From contig NC_059507.1 in assembly GCF_914767665.1 (NCBI RefSeq), positions 12,834,001 through 12,898,000 on the forward strand: a stretch of 64,000 bases of DNA, in the 5' to 3' direction. The stretch is from Harmonia axyridis. Its lineage: Eukaryota; Arthropoda; Insecta; Coleoptera; Coccinellidae. Below the pieces are notes generated by a model. It was not told the DNA's origin. It was given only the letters and a program-made list of their open reading frames with translations, and did not search any database. A program made the translations under genes and the position numbers. Below, piece by piece: positions 9,791 through 21,240 of the stretch (position 1 is its first letter; each line of letters starts with the position of its first letter).

Positions 9791-10905
9791 CAGTAGAACC
9801 TCGATCATCCGGCCTAATGGAGGGGAAACGGACAATCGAAATTCCTCAAAATACGCAAAACAACTATGAAAATTAGAGAAATGTATGGGGTACAATTATT
9901 TATTAAGCAACAAAATGAATAGAATCATAATATATAAAAATATACAAATGAAAAACAAATCATTGCATTGGTACCTATAATATATCGAATGTATATATTT
10001 TAGTTGAAAACGTATGTAATTTTTGTCTGTCTTTTTTTATTATTCATCTTGAGACAAATGTGAGCCCGAATTTTCCTCAAGTGGAGGACATCAATATAAT
10101 CCGTATCATTTTCCTGCTCTAAATAGTGCATCAGACCATTTGCAAATCTCAACGCGTCTTCGGCAGAAACAGTGTTTCTCTAATTCTGTGGTTATTCCAT
10201 TCATTCTTCCACATCTTGTAGAAGAAAATCGTGCGGGAATATATCTGAAACGCACAGTTTTCATGGTTATATTTTATTATTATATGTTGGTACTCCGAAC
10301 TTTCCGCCACGGCTTTATCTATCGATTCATCAATTTGCCTTAAAGAAATCAGTTCACCCAACCAACATTTTTCAATGTAAAAATCATTAAAATATATTTA
10401 TGGAAATATTTCATTAATTTCAATAAAAATGCAAAGAATTAGAGAAAATAATGTATAATACTCGTAAAGAAGGCTCGTTCTACCACTCGTCCATTCAAAA
10501 ACTCGCCACTTCGTGGCTTGTTTTTGAATTTTCAACTTGTGCAAGAATATCAATGCCTTCTGCACTTGTATTATGAATAACTATTTCCTGCGTGGAAAAT
10601 TCTTCAACACTTTAATCGTCTGTATCCATACAGTGGTTAGGTTGGGAAAATTTTGATGCGATTTCTGAATCATCCAGTATCTGATAACCGGGTTCATTTA
10701 AATCCGAATTTAGCCATTCCTCAACATCATCGACTAAAACATTTTCGAATTATACCAAATTTCTACTATGGCGCATGCGTAATGAATTGAATCCCGGATA
10801 ATCGAGTGGATGTCTGCTCGTGGGAACGGATGAGTGAAAATGTCGACGAGCACGGATTACAGAGTAAAACGGATAATAGGAGAACGGATAATCGAGGTTT
10901 TACTG
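9791..10905 (-). mobile_element. Pogo/Tigger-like element with TA duplication
   Basis: The ends are inverted: CAGTAGAACCTCGAT on the left and ATCGAGGTTTTACTG on the right, flanked by TA at 9789-9790 and 10906-10907. These ends are typical of pogo/Tigger elements. The minus strand keeps pieces of the transposase C-terminus: VDDVEEWLNSDLNEPGYQIL followed by DDSEIASKFSQ (10640-10740), and DALRFANGLMHYLEQENDTD (10075-10165). The acidic tail and the LRFANGL region are normal for this family's end. The DNA-binding and catalytic parts are gone. Repeat family C interrupts the coding remnant. Several ggataat words form subterminal repeats on the right. Confidence 0.8.
10175..10598 (-). repeat. Interspersed repeat family C, copy 1 (inside pogo element)
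   Basis: Reverse orientation copy of the unit at 41222-41635 and 27957-28340. It begins, on the minus strand, ATAGTTATTCATAATACAAG and ends near GGAATAACCACAGAATTAGA. It carries the motif gccacgaagtggc, itself a short hairpin. It lies between two coding remnants of the pogo element. Weak similarity between the ends (GTTATT inverted) suggests a DNA transposon derivative, but no transposase is present. Confidence 0.7.
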
Positions 10906-10907
10906 TA

Positions 10908-11719
10908 TTTTGATGTCATTCACTCGAGAAGTTCTGCAATTTGGCACTATATACATATAGGTCAATGTGGTCACCAAGGGCACACTAAATGACAAAAGCT
11001 CCTGACTTCACGTCTATGATTTCACAATTTTTTTATAGGACTCTGCTGAGGAAAAATTATTTACTGCTTGAGGTGGATAGTTTATTAATTTCAACATAAT
11101 AAATATTGTTTTTTCACCATGTGTTGTTCTTTCTCATTGTACATCATCAATCAACTTCATTTTTCATGCAAATCAGGCATCATCAATTCAAAATATTCAA
11201 TTAATGATGAGAAGAATAGGTGACTCCAACAGGTTTACGTGATTTGTCACACATAACGTGTAATGTCAAATGTTTTGACTATAAATTTCAATGGTTGGCG
11301 TTTGGAAATTACCTTTTTTTATAATGTGAAAATCTCGCCTAATTATAAAGAATCTCTAGAAGAACCATTAACTGTTCAAATAAGAAGATGATTATGATTT
11401 CCTGTGAAAAGGAAGAACCCAAGCCACACCTCTCTACATTGAGGATAACAGTGGAAATTCCAATTCGAACACTGATAAGCTCTCACACAATTAGTAGAAA
11501 ATTAACTTGATTGCTTGACTTTGAACTTTTTCATAGGTTTGGATCCTAAAGCTTAAGTTTTTTGTAAATTCACATTCAATTCCATTAGTTATGTTATCAT
11601 TTTGAAAATCGAAGGTTGATGCCCATATTTGAAAGTTGGTTAAAGTATCCCAGTAATAATTATAGATAGAGGTAGCATATATGTCCTTTTCAGTGAGTAA
11701 ATTTTGTCCCCAATATGAA
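10908..11719. other. Unique AT-rich DNA
   Basis: No family, long open frame or repeat recognised. Confidence 0.4.
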
Positions 11720-12230
11720 CTATCAAATTTGACATGAAGCGAGCGGAAAAATATCAGTGATACGATATTTCACCAATTCGCGAGTTTTTCCACAAATAAC
11801 GCTCTTCTTATATCCCATAGTGAATCAACGTTTCATATTAACTCAAAATATATCGAAATAAATACCTAAATAAATGTAAGATTCAGATTCAGAAAACAAA
11901 CTTCAAGCGCGCCAAATGACGTGAAACAACAGATGACACTAGGAGAGCAAAAGTTGCCAAACCTTGGATTTCAGCAGGTAGATACAGAAAATAATAACTA
12001 TTCTGCTTATTATAAATTGAACAATTAGGAAAAGCATCGGATTCTAGATATTCAAATTTGCATATTTAATCGGGAATTACTCAAATAAATTATTCAATAT
12101 AATATAAATTCATAATGATATCGTAAAATTGTGGATTTGAAAATATATCATAATCCTACAACCTAATCTTACCATGTTGAGGACATGTAAAAATTGCGTA
12201 TACTTCCTCTTTCTATATTTATTACTCAGA
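11720..12230 (+). repeat. Interspersed repeat family D, copy 1
   Basis: A ~500-bp unit shared with 51500-52010 (same orientation) and 48820-49220 (opposite). Landmarks are gatacgatatttcac, aaacttcaagcgcgccaaa and ccaaaccttggatttcagca. No transposase, LINE tail or terminal inverted repeat was seen. The class is unknown. Confidence 0.75.
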
Positions 12231-12879
12231 GAATATATCAGAGATACCAATCACAACTGCAAACCAAAATTCGAAGCTATGATTCGAAAATAGTCTCATG
12301 CGTGACTATTTAAGATTCCAAATCCCATTTATTCTACTATTTTCAAATTGCTGTACCAAAATACATGCATTCTTTCTCCTAAGGAATGAATACGAAAACA
12401 TAAACACAAATTCTATTATCATGACATAACATAAATCCAAACATTTAATGAATCGAATACCTTAAAATACGAAACGAAAAATTCAACGTCCACTTTCAAA
12501 TTCCACTACGAAAAAACAATCGTTGCAACATCAAAAGTGACCAGTTTATGTGGATTTATATTATTTCCGCTACCATAAAATTAAATAAAGACTGGTAGGA
12601 ATTAGAAAATTGTTAATTTATTCTGACATTAGTCATTAATCGGCAGACAGCATGGCGATATAAACTTTTATGTGCTAGCCATCTAGAAGATGCTAGTTCG
12701 GATAGCTTCGCCAAAAATAATCTCAACTCTCGTGTTTCTCACGTTTGTTCAAAACCTGTTACCTGTCTAATTGTGCCCACCATCGTGTCTATTGATTTAA
12801 GACCGCTTGATTTCGTCAAATCTGGATGTGTTGACTGTGTTTATCATCACCTTTCAAGATTGATAGATTTCAGGAATTA
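12231..12879. other. Unique DNA
   Basis: Nothing recognised. The part near 12600-12900 is less AT-rich and could belong to the unique-island class. Confidence 0.35.
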
Positions 12880-13319
12880 GCTATACCTACACTGTGTCCA
12901 TAACGTATGGAACAAATTCATATTTAGCTAAACAGACCATTTTAAGAAATAATCCTGAAACACGTCGATTTTTTTTATTAATTTACCGTATTTTGAAATA
13001 ATAATCTGATATACAGGGTTAATTACTTTCGAGTAGTGACGTCACCGTCATTTTTTTTAAATGGAACACCCCCACTTTGTCTCAATTTTCTGATTACTCT
13101 AGCTAAGCTGATTCCAAAAATGTATCACATGTTGATTCCAATTGGTACAGGGTGGACAAAAATACAATAGTTTTGTGTGCGCTCATAAAGTAACGCGGAA
13201 CATTCTTTATTAGTTAAATTAACAAAATTATCGAAAATACTTATTGTCTAGCGGCAATTGGTTTGAATGTACCCTGTAGTTTGTTACATTTTTAGATTAA
13301 TAAAAATGAGCTGTTTCCA

Positions 13320-13580
13320 AACATGTTTGGTTTTTGTAGTCTAGCAGACAGAATATGAAAGAAATTGAATAATATTTTTCGCTTGAATTCGGTCCAAGAA
13401 CGTTATGTTATATCCATTGTTGATGGTTTTACTTTCGTCAATAAGATAGTCAATGAACAATATACCATGCAAGGCCCAAAATATGAATGTCATAACCTTG
13501 CCAGCTGATATTTGAGATTTTGGCACTTTAGACATAGCCTGTTCTTCACTCAGCTTACGATGTCTTCGACTTTGAATATT
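13320..13580 (-). pseudogene. Mariner (irritans-type) transposase scrap
   Basis: The minus frame reads KSQISAGKVMTFIFWALHGI, then LFIDYLIDESKTINNGYN, then FLDRIQAKN. This matches the stretch between the first and second catalytic Asp of irritans-type mariners (SAGKVM-FWDAHG-IDYL-KTI). No catalytic residue falls inside the fragment. Both sides are lost. Confidence 0.75.
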
Positions 13581-13727
13581 TAGAATTGAATGTGATCGAT
13601 TATTGATTAGAGTCCATATTAATCAAGAGATAAAATTTGACTCTATAAAATTGTTATTTCAATTGTAAATTTCGATTTGTATACCTATTTCACAGAAGAG
13701 TAACACCCTGTTCATTTTTGTTCCAAA

Positions 13728-13765
13728 CTGCAAATACGTAGTATTATAATACTACGTATTTGCAG
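13728..13765. repeat. Perfect 38-bp palindrome
   Basis: Each arm is the 19-base word ctgcaaatacgtagtatta and its exact reverse complement, with no spacer. It can form a perfect stem in DNA or RNA. Confidence 0.95.
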
Positions 13766-14140
13766 AATCGAAAATGAGAAAGTTTTTTTCGAAAAAAACT
13801 ACTTCTGCATAAATATTCAAAAAATGTGAATCTCCGTCGCCATCATTTTTTTCATAAGAATCCCATTAACTCATGAACCGTTGATTTTTTACTCGAGGTA
13901 TGGCATATTGCTGAAATTGTCTTAAAAAACGATATCTTATGATACAACAATATACTGGTCGTGCCATTTGAAATAAGGAAGTAATTGTCTGTTTCCGGTA
14001 TGACTGATGTATAGAGTTGCCTAGAGATCTGGAATTATTTTAGGTAGAAAAACCCCAGCATGCAAATTTTTAGCAGATAATTATGATTAGTTTTCCATAA
14101 ACTTTCCAATTGGTCATAGCAGTGAATCACCCTGTATAAG

Positions 14141-14832
14141 TCGAATAAATGAATTTTTAATTTTCAAAATCTCCTTTCGAACAAACTCAACGACTGTCAA
14201 AAACCTCCTCGTACCAATATATCTCATCCTTAATCAGTAACAAAAACCGTTGTTCTTAGGCTCATCTCATCGGATACTTTCTCATATGTAAATTAATTGT
14301 TGTTAGTTAACAGGTCGATTAGTTTACCAAAGCTCGCTTCAAACAAGCCCCCCGTTGTTTACCTTACATGGGGGCCAGGCATATTTTCGATATAGCTAGA
14401 GAGTTGAATATTCAAGGCATTTTTATGGATTTGTTCATCTTTGTTCCCTAGTTATTTTCGACTATCGTTTCGGACTTTTAATTAGTTTTATTTATGGTTT
14501 TCATGAACATGAGACAATGAATAGAGAAAAGATTAACTCGACCCTGTTTGACCTCCAGTTCGTGAAAGAATGTACGAGCTGTTTCCTAATCAAATTCTTC
14601 ATGATGTATGGAAACATATATTTTCATATGGGAGGAGTGATCATGATGACCCCTAGGAACACTCCGTTAATTTCACGAATCAAACTGTGATGATGCGATG
14701 CTGTAACAGAAAACAATGGAGTGTAGGTCGAATATTCCGTAAATAATTAAAAATACTTAATATACATTGCAATTTTTTTATATTTTCGTATGAGAAAGAT
14801 CGAAATTCAAACGTTGGAGTTGCTGAGAATAG
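14141..14832. other. Unique island (possible conserved non-coding DNA)
   Basis: Single-copy in the window, with AT-rich words of homeodomain-site type (ttaattgttgttag) next to a C-rich stretch (agccccccgttg). No coding is recognised. A regulatory role is only a guess. Confidence 0.3.
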
Positions 14833-14834
14833 TA

Positions 14835-15737
14835 AAGGGTGCTTCTTTAGAGCTATAGAATTTTAAATTGCAATAAAACAACGATGGATTATTCGATTGA
14901 CATGAATTTTATTTATCCGCAAGATAATCTTGTGGCATTACATTTTAAATATGATTTCTGGCATATGACCGCCACGTCCAATTTTCGATGACTTTTTCCA
15001 ACATTTGTGGCCGTATACCGGCAATAACACGGCGAATGTTGTCTTCCAAATGGTCAAGGGTTTGTGGCTTATCCGCATAGACCAATGACTTTACATAGTC
15101 CCACAGAAAGTAGTCTAGCGGTGTCAAATCACAAGATCTTGGAGGCCAATTCACAGGTCCAAAACGTGAAATTAGGCGGTCACCAAACGTGTCTTTCAAT
15201 TAATCGATTGTGGCACGAGCTGTGTGACATGTTGCGCCGTCTTGTTGGATACACAGCTCCTGGACATCATGGTTGTTCGAATCAGGAATGAAAAAGTTAG
15301 TAATCATGGCTTTATACCGATCACCATTGACTGTAACGTTCTGGCCATCATCGTTTTTGAAGAAGTACGGACCAATGATTCCACCAGCCCATAAAGCGCA
15401 CCAAACAGTCAGTTTTTTGGATGTAACGGTGTTTCGACATACACTTGAGAATTAGCTTCACTCCAAATGCGGCAGTTTTGTTTGTTGAGGTAGTCATTCA
15501 ACCAGAAGTGCGCTTCATCGCTAAACAAAATTCGCTTATGAAAATCGGGATACGTATTCCGGACAGAACCATTATTTTCGAAATGAAATTGCACTATTTG
15601 CAAGCGTTGTTCAGGCGTGAATCTATTCATGATGAATTGCCAAACCAAACTGAGAATAAATCACTTGACAGCTGTTGAATCGGTGGCCATCTCGAACAGT
15701 TATGCCAACTTAACGTTATATACCTCGAAAAACACCC
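14835..15737 (-). mobile_element. DD41D mariner-relative, copy 1 (internally deleted)
   Basis: Bounded by TA at 14833-14834 and 15738-15739, with imperfect inverted ends: AAGGGTGCTTCTTTAGAGC on the left and, reversed, GGGTGTTTTTCGAGGTATA on the right. Minus frames (15409-15648, 14945-15199) give FTPEQRLQIVQFHF, FSDEAHFWLNDYLNKQNCRI, QQDGATCHTARATID and NWPPRSCDLTPLDYFLW. There are 41 residues between the second and third catalytic Asp (QQD and PLD), the DD41D (rosa-like) signature. The part between NTYP and DFHKRILF, roughly 100 residues of DNA-binding and linker region in full-length relatives, is deleted. Stops and frameshifts make it inactive. Confidence 0.85.
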
Positions 15738-15739
15738 TA

Positions 15740-16995
15740 TATATTCTTAAACAAGTTGCAGAATGGGCTATTCCAACACGAATACGAAATTCAAAAATGA
15801 GCAGCAAAGGAGCTAGTTTGCGAATGCATGAGTATTGGAATTGCCTTCTGCAACGTATATTAGACGATATTTTCTCTATTTCAGTCAAGTTTTGTGAAAT
15901 ATTGTAGAAATTCAATGAAAAGTTCAGATTATATATCCTAGTGAATTTTGTATTGTATCTTGGCAGTTGGTGTGACTGTTACGAAAATTGACAGATTACG
16001 GAATTTGAATTTGAATCGTACGTTTCGAATTTTGAAATAATTTTTAATTACTAATTAAATGCGTGAATTATGTCTGACGAAATCGATTTAACACCACCAG
16101 AATTAAGAGAAATTGCGAATAATGCAAATCATTTCACTATATCACAATTTTATTATATTGACAATTATTGACGTTTGTTGAAATTTGACAGGAGTGGAAG
16201 TCAGTATACACAACCACAAAACGAAAAATATAACTGGAAACAATGCTGTAATGAGTTCATTAGTTTTTAAAACTGTAATGAACTCATTACGATACTGAAA
16301 CAGAGAAAATTATAATATGATGTTAATATTATACCAACCTTAGTTTTCATAGATCAAGAAAAATATCTTATTGGAATTAGCCAAAAACTCTTGGTTTTCT
16401 CGTCAAAATACCCACACACACTTAATGACTACAGACAAACCTTCATGAAGAAACGATAAGTAGCATAGTTGAGCGATGAGTTCTTTGCTGTCTGCCTCAT
16501 AATTGATTATTTCCCAACTACTCCGGCATTTCTCGACAAAGTGAAGACAGTCCCAAAGAAAATAAGTAATTTAACAACGAGAGGAGTGGAGAACTTTTGC
16601 AATTTAGAGATGAGCAGTGCAACTTTTTCCTTGTTATTCATTCAAGAAGTTATTAATCATATTAGGAAATGTTTACACAGCAAATTCCCTTTGTGACGCT
16701 CCAGATCCGTTGTATACAGGGGGAGATTTCACGTTTCTCATTTGTGTCAGTTAGTAACGCGGGATGGGGGGCTTGGGATTGAAAGGAAATTGTAGCAGAT
16801 TGTTACGAGGGATGGGTAAATGGAAATTATGCAGATTTTAGTGCCCGTGAGGACGATTTTAGGGGTGCTTTGATATTATTATACGTTTCGCACATCGTTG
16901 GATTGACGAATGTTGGATATTTTCGATCAATTGACAGACAGGAAGGACTGCTAGATGCTTGAATGTATCGTAATATAAAAAGAGTATACATGATG
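15740..16995. other. Unique DNA
   Basis: No family recognised. Frames of about 75-95 codons at 15617-15907 overlap the transposon end and show no domain. A G-rich patch lies near 16760. Confidence 0.35.
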
Positions 16996-16997
16996 TA

Positions 16998-17939
16998 CCG
17001 GGTTTTTCACTATAATTTGACCCCCCCCTTCAACTTTGTTAATAGAAGAGGTACAAAAAAATGTTTTCTACAAAAATTTCACGAAATAGACTAGTGTTTT
17101 TTGAAATGATTTCACAAAACAAAATTTATATATAGGGTGGGCAACATATTGATAGCAGCTTCATTTTTTCAAATGGAACATCCTGTATATTTTCCCATAT
17201 TTGACTAGCTCTTTTTCCCCTGATTCCGAATATATAACATATGTTTGGCCTATCTCTCTTATTCTGAGTACCACAGAGTTTCAAATTTTAAGAACCACCT
17301 GGGAAGCTAAGTAATGAGTTTTCAAGTGGAAGGCTGCGATAACTCAAAATACCCTTTTTTGAGTTATCTCGTTGGCAACGATATGACATACGTTTTTCAC
17401 TAAAAATTGGAATTGGATCATTTGGATGCAACTCCATATATTCTCTCCTTGTAGCTTTGTCATTCTTATTGTTCTCAACATAAAGCGAAAATATTTCGAA
17501 TTTTTCCGCTTCTGTGTAGTGCATATTCGATGAATAGTTTTATTCAATGACAAACATATGTTATGTATCGTTGCCAAAGAGATAACTCAAGAAAGGGCAT
17601 TCTGAATTATCGCAGCCTTCCAGTTGAAAACAGATTACTTAGGTGGTTCTTAAAATTTGAAACTCTGTGCTACTCAGAATAAGAAAGATAGGCCAAACAT
17701 ATGTAATATATTCGAAATCAGGGGAAAAGGAGCTAGTCAAATATAGAAAAAGATACAGGGTGTTCCATTGAAAAAATGAAGTTGCAATCAATATGTTGCC
17801 CACTCTGTATATATTTCGTTTTGTGAATTCATTTTAAAAAACACCAGTCGATTCCGTGAAACTTTTGTAGAAAACATTTTTTTGTACCGCTTTTAGTAAC
17901 AAAATTAAAGGGGGGGTCAAATTATGGTGAAAAACCCGG
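16998..17939 (-). mobile_element. 942-bp foldback element with helix-turn-helix frame
   Basis: The element begins CCGGGTTTTTCAC and ends in its inverse, flanked by TA (16996-16997 and 17940-17941). The inverted arms are very long: about 16998-17390 and 17560-17939, with a loop of about 170 bases. They are imperfect but match along their whole length. A minus-strand frame (17288-17524) starts in the loop with MHYTEAEKFEIFSLYVENN and continues DKATRREYMELHPNDPIPIF. This resembles the N-terminal helix-turn-helix (DUF4817-type) of mariner-related transposases. No catalytic domain is present, so it is non-autonomous. A transcript would form a long hairpin. Confidence 0.75.
17288..17524 (-). CDS. 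Small frame with DUF4817-like helix-turn-helix
   Basis: 78 codons. Residues 1-40 (MHYTEAEKFEIF to PIPIF) show the spacing of the DNA-binding N-terminus of mariner-related transposases: a first helix after Y-T-x-A-E, then a basic R-R-E-Y and H-P-N turn. The remainder runs into the foldback arm and reads SYRCQRDNSKKGILSYRSLP. The second element at 59735 keeps only the downstream part. It may be a relic, or a DNA-binding fragment without catalysis. Expression is unknown. Confidence 0.4.
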   Translation of the reverse strand: MHYTEAEKFEIFSLYVENNKNDKATRREYMELHPNDPIPIFSEKRMSYRCQRDNSKKGILSYRSLPLENSLLSFPGGS

Positions 17940-17941
17940 TA

Positions 17942-18543
17942 CAGGGTGTCTAGAGCAGATTCATATTTTCCGCTATTTTAAAATGAAAACATAAATAAAA
18001 TCACTATAAGTATTGAGAAAACTTCAAGTTATGTTCGATTACATCGATTTCCATTCAGGATTTAAGACACATCCGGTATCATGTGGATTTTCGCCTAATC
18101 TATTGGGGGTTTTTGAAGCAGTCAGGCCAGCTCGGGAAAAAAAAATTTCCTTTCAACAGGAACTGGCGTTTATCTTCGGCCATTTTAGCCAAGTTTGGAA
18201 AAACGTTTTCGTGCGTCTTCCACCATGCTTAAACATCTTCAGAACTCTCAGCACGTGATTCAGTCAGGAATTTGTCTATTTCATAACGCCAAGCCATTTC
18301 ATTTGGTCGATTTATAGGACATTTCTTGAATGAACTTAGGAGATCGATTCAAATTCACTGTATTTGTCCTTTGAAGATGAAACGCGACTTGTGTGTATCA
18401 AACGCAAGTTATATCTAGAAATCAAGTCAATAATTATCTCAATAAATGTCAAGTCAAGAGTCAAGTTTGTAATTTGTCACTAGCTTGATTTTCAATTCAA
18501 GTAGTTGGTTAAAATATCAAGCTACTTGACTTGATGAATCCCT
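17942..18543 (-). mobile_element. hAT remnant, copy 2
   Basis: The right end (18478-18543) repeats the hAT end of 6630-6699: gcttgattttcaa, agtagttggttaaaat and cttgatgaatcccta. The left part (18020-18190) aligns with the hAT dimerisation coding at 3780-3903 but with frameshifts. Here the site that carries the 541-bp insert in copy 1 is uninterrupted (caggaactggcg). The left edge is cut by the foldback element. Confidence 0.65.
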
Positions 18544-18599
18544 ACTCAGGACTTATTCAAGGTAATCGATTAGTGAAAACTTGGTACTAATCCACCTTG

Positions 18600-19480
18600 A
18601 GAACATACTTTGCGACTCATTTGCTAGATCGAAATTATTGATCAATGGTGCGCACCAGGAATGAAGCTGCAAATTGACCCAAACAAGACTACAGTAATCC
18701 CATTCACCAGGAAAAGAGAGATTCTAGCTATGAGATCCCCCCTCCAATCGGAAACACCATGGAATAGAAATCTGTTAAGGTAATTATCTAGGATTAACAG
18801 TGAGCCTAAGCATATTGAGATCTGTCCTAGTAAAGCAATAAAAGCTGGTAACTCTAAGATACTGCGTGTTGTAGCTCATGATTTTGGAGCTAATGATTAC
18901 TGATGGGACAGAAGTCTATCAAGCCAAAGCAAGTGTGTATCATTGAAGCTATAAAACCGTGCCATACTAAGGCAATTGACATTATTACGGAGCTTTCATT
19001 TTTACATCTTATGGTAGAGGCCATTCACAGAATATTCGAGGAAGTTCGTTCAGGTAATGACCGAAATAAAATTCAGAAAGTCTGATTCTCTCTAAGCACG
19101 AATATTTTATTAGCAGGAAAAAGTACTATGAAAAGAAATACACAACTCAAACATTCAAAGTTGACGACATCAAATGGTATATTATAGATGATTCAAAATC
19201 CACAACAGAAGCTGGCACTGGATTAGAAACCCTGGGACAGACACCTTGTTTTTCTATTAGGCTCCTATTCAGGTGTCTTTTGAGGCAGAAATACACAATC
19301 GGAAGGTGCGTGTAATCAATCCTAAAAACAGAACATCAGTCAGGTTGCTATTGAAACAATGAAGTCCCAAAGTTTACACGGTAAATCAGTGGATCTCTGT
19401 AATCAAAGTGAATGAAGAGGCCATTACACTTGTTAGAAAGGTAGCACCAACACCTTCTTCTGTCCTGGAACCCTTCGGAA
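18600..19480 (+). mobile_element. R1-like LINE remnant (RT and RNase H pieces)
   Basis: The plus strand reads WCAPGMKLQIDPNKTTVIPF, then TRKREILAMRSP. This matches the R1-clade reverse transcriptase stretch that follows the YADD box (LSINPxKTEVVLFTRKR). At 19175-19240 KWYIIDDSKSTTEAGTG resembles the start of RNase H (YTDGSK). At 19415-19480 NEEAITLVRKVAPTP resembles its NEKADELARKGA end. Frameshifts and small deletions separate the pieces. No 3' tail was found. Confidence 0.6.
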
Positions 19481-20599
19481 TTTTATATATTAAAATCCAA
19501 AATGTATCTGGCTCTCCTTGCTAGCTTCCTTACAGGGAAAAAGTATCAGGAGAGGAAATAAACCCTAAAGCTTGTTGTAGCTGAGGTCTCACCCAACTAT
19601 GTCCAAGCGGCGACAAAAGCCTTCAGCATTGTGTTATATTGCAAAGTTCACAGTTTGACTTCTCACGAGAGTCTGAAGAATCCTGAAAAAAAAAATCGTA
19701 GGACTAGAAGTGAAATTACCAAATGAAATTACCAAGTGAAATCATTGGAATGAGATATGTATGATCCATTACCTTTTGACATTCTCAATGGAAAACTCTT
19801 CACTCTGATAAGTTTAGTTCAGCACACTTTCGACTATCGTTTTGGATTTTACCCTCAAATCCATTTCTGATGCTAACTCTGATCAGCCGAAATATCCAGA
19901 GAAAAAGTAACACTGATCATTGCAAATAATGAACTGAAAACCAAACACACTCATAGAGTGTCAGTCCCTCCATCATCAATCATCAAAAAACCGCACAAAA
20001 GGCGCCGAGAACCAGAAAAATCAATCAAACTCTGATCAGCATGACACCTTTCATTCATTATGTAGGTTAATACGTTTAAAACGCGGGGTAAACCGGGTGC
20101 GAAGCCCCTAAAACGATGACAAGTGAGAATTTCGTTCCCATGCCACCGGCAACAATGCCTAATAGTTGGTTGTGTATTGTTGAACAAGATCACCGATAAT
20201 TAATGATGTGTCAGATCATTCAATGCGCTGTACCGGCAGTGAAGATTGTAAGTTGCTTTTCATCTTTTGTTCGCCATTCTTACCAGAACAAGCTACCGTT
20301 TTGGTTCGTTGATGCTCGTAGGAAACAAAGAGGTGGTCTTTGTTTTTTCCTTGGGTGAGATGAGCGTGAATTTTTTTCAATTTCATACTCCAGGGTTATC
20401 TACCTATTATCGTTCAGGCGATGCTCTGAGCTGGAGAGTAATTGATTACGGTCTGTGTGCTGATGCTGGTAATTCTCTAATATTCGATGAGGTTGTTAAC
20501 TTATTACTATAGAAAGGAGAAGGTACTCATGAAATCCACTCTTCAAATTTTGTTTGTTCTTCGCAAAGCTCTTAGAGTTACAACACTACAGTAAGTAGA
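19481..20599. other. Unique DNA including a GC-richer island
   Basis: About 19950-20250 is GC-richer and single-copy here, with words such as aaacgcggggtaaaccggg and taattaatgatgtg. Frames of about 80 codons on either strand show no domain. Possible non-coding regulatory DNA, unproven. Confidence 0.3.
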
Positions 20600-21240
20600 T
20601 GTGTCCTATTTGAGCTAGTCATACCTAATTATGGAATTATTAGATAAACACCTTCACATTAGTTACCAGTGCCATCACATATACTTCCGCCTATACCTAT
20701 ACTACTGCAGTCAAGAGATCTTGGGATAAATTTCATTTCTACCCGAACTTATTTGCAATCGTATCTTACATCCCAGATACCTACTAGAATCGCCAGATTA
20801 AAATCACGCAAGCCTTCATGGAATACTATTCTGCTTCAATCAAATGAAAGTGACAAGGAAATTTGGTGTTCGGAATGGAGTTCTTGTTATCTTTTCAACA
20901 ACAGACTGTTCATGGTCGTTCCGATAGTATGCCCCTCAAATTGCACTCAATGTGTCCCATTTTTGAATTTGATGGTTGTGTCCAAGCTATCAATTCAGTT
21001 TCAGATTTTTTTTAGAATGGGTCGTTAACTTTAAATCAATATAATGGAAACTATTGCATTAATTAATCTGTTATGGTTCTTTTTGATTCAGATTCAATTA
21101 TAATATATATGTTGTCAACTTTTGGTGAAGAGGAAGAATGGAAAAGATTTTGTTTGGATGAAGAAGACCTTAAATATAAGCATATCATACATTGAATTGT
21201 AGTATGCCCCATTTACATTTCCTCTGCTAATAAGTTTTCA
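20600..21240 (+). mobile_element. LINE family A, copy 2
   Basis: Aligns with 5190-5790 and then 6245-6475 of the first copy: tagttaccagtgccatcaca, cttgggataaatttcattt, and the shared tail tttacatttcctctgctaat. It lacks the LINE B insert, which supports B being a later insertion in copy 1. The coding is degenerate. The last ~130 bp correspond to the LINE A 3' UTR. Confidence 0.7.

Larger units (their letters stand above)
12880..14140. mobile_element. Decayed inverted-repeat DNA element region
   Basis: Words such as aaatggaacaccccc, acagggtggac, acaccctgttc and caccctgtataag recur in both orientations. The stretch at 13061-13140 resembles the arm of the foldback element at 17180-17260 (aaatggaac... 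then ctagct... then gattcc... then acatatg/acatgttg). It is probably one or more old relatives of that element. Boundaries are uncertain. It contains a mariner scrap and a perfect palindrome, listed separately. Confidence 0.35.
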
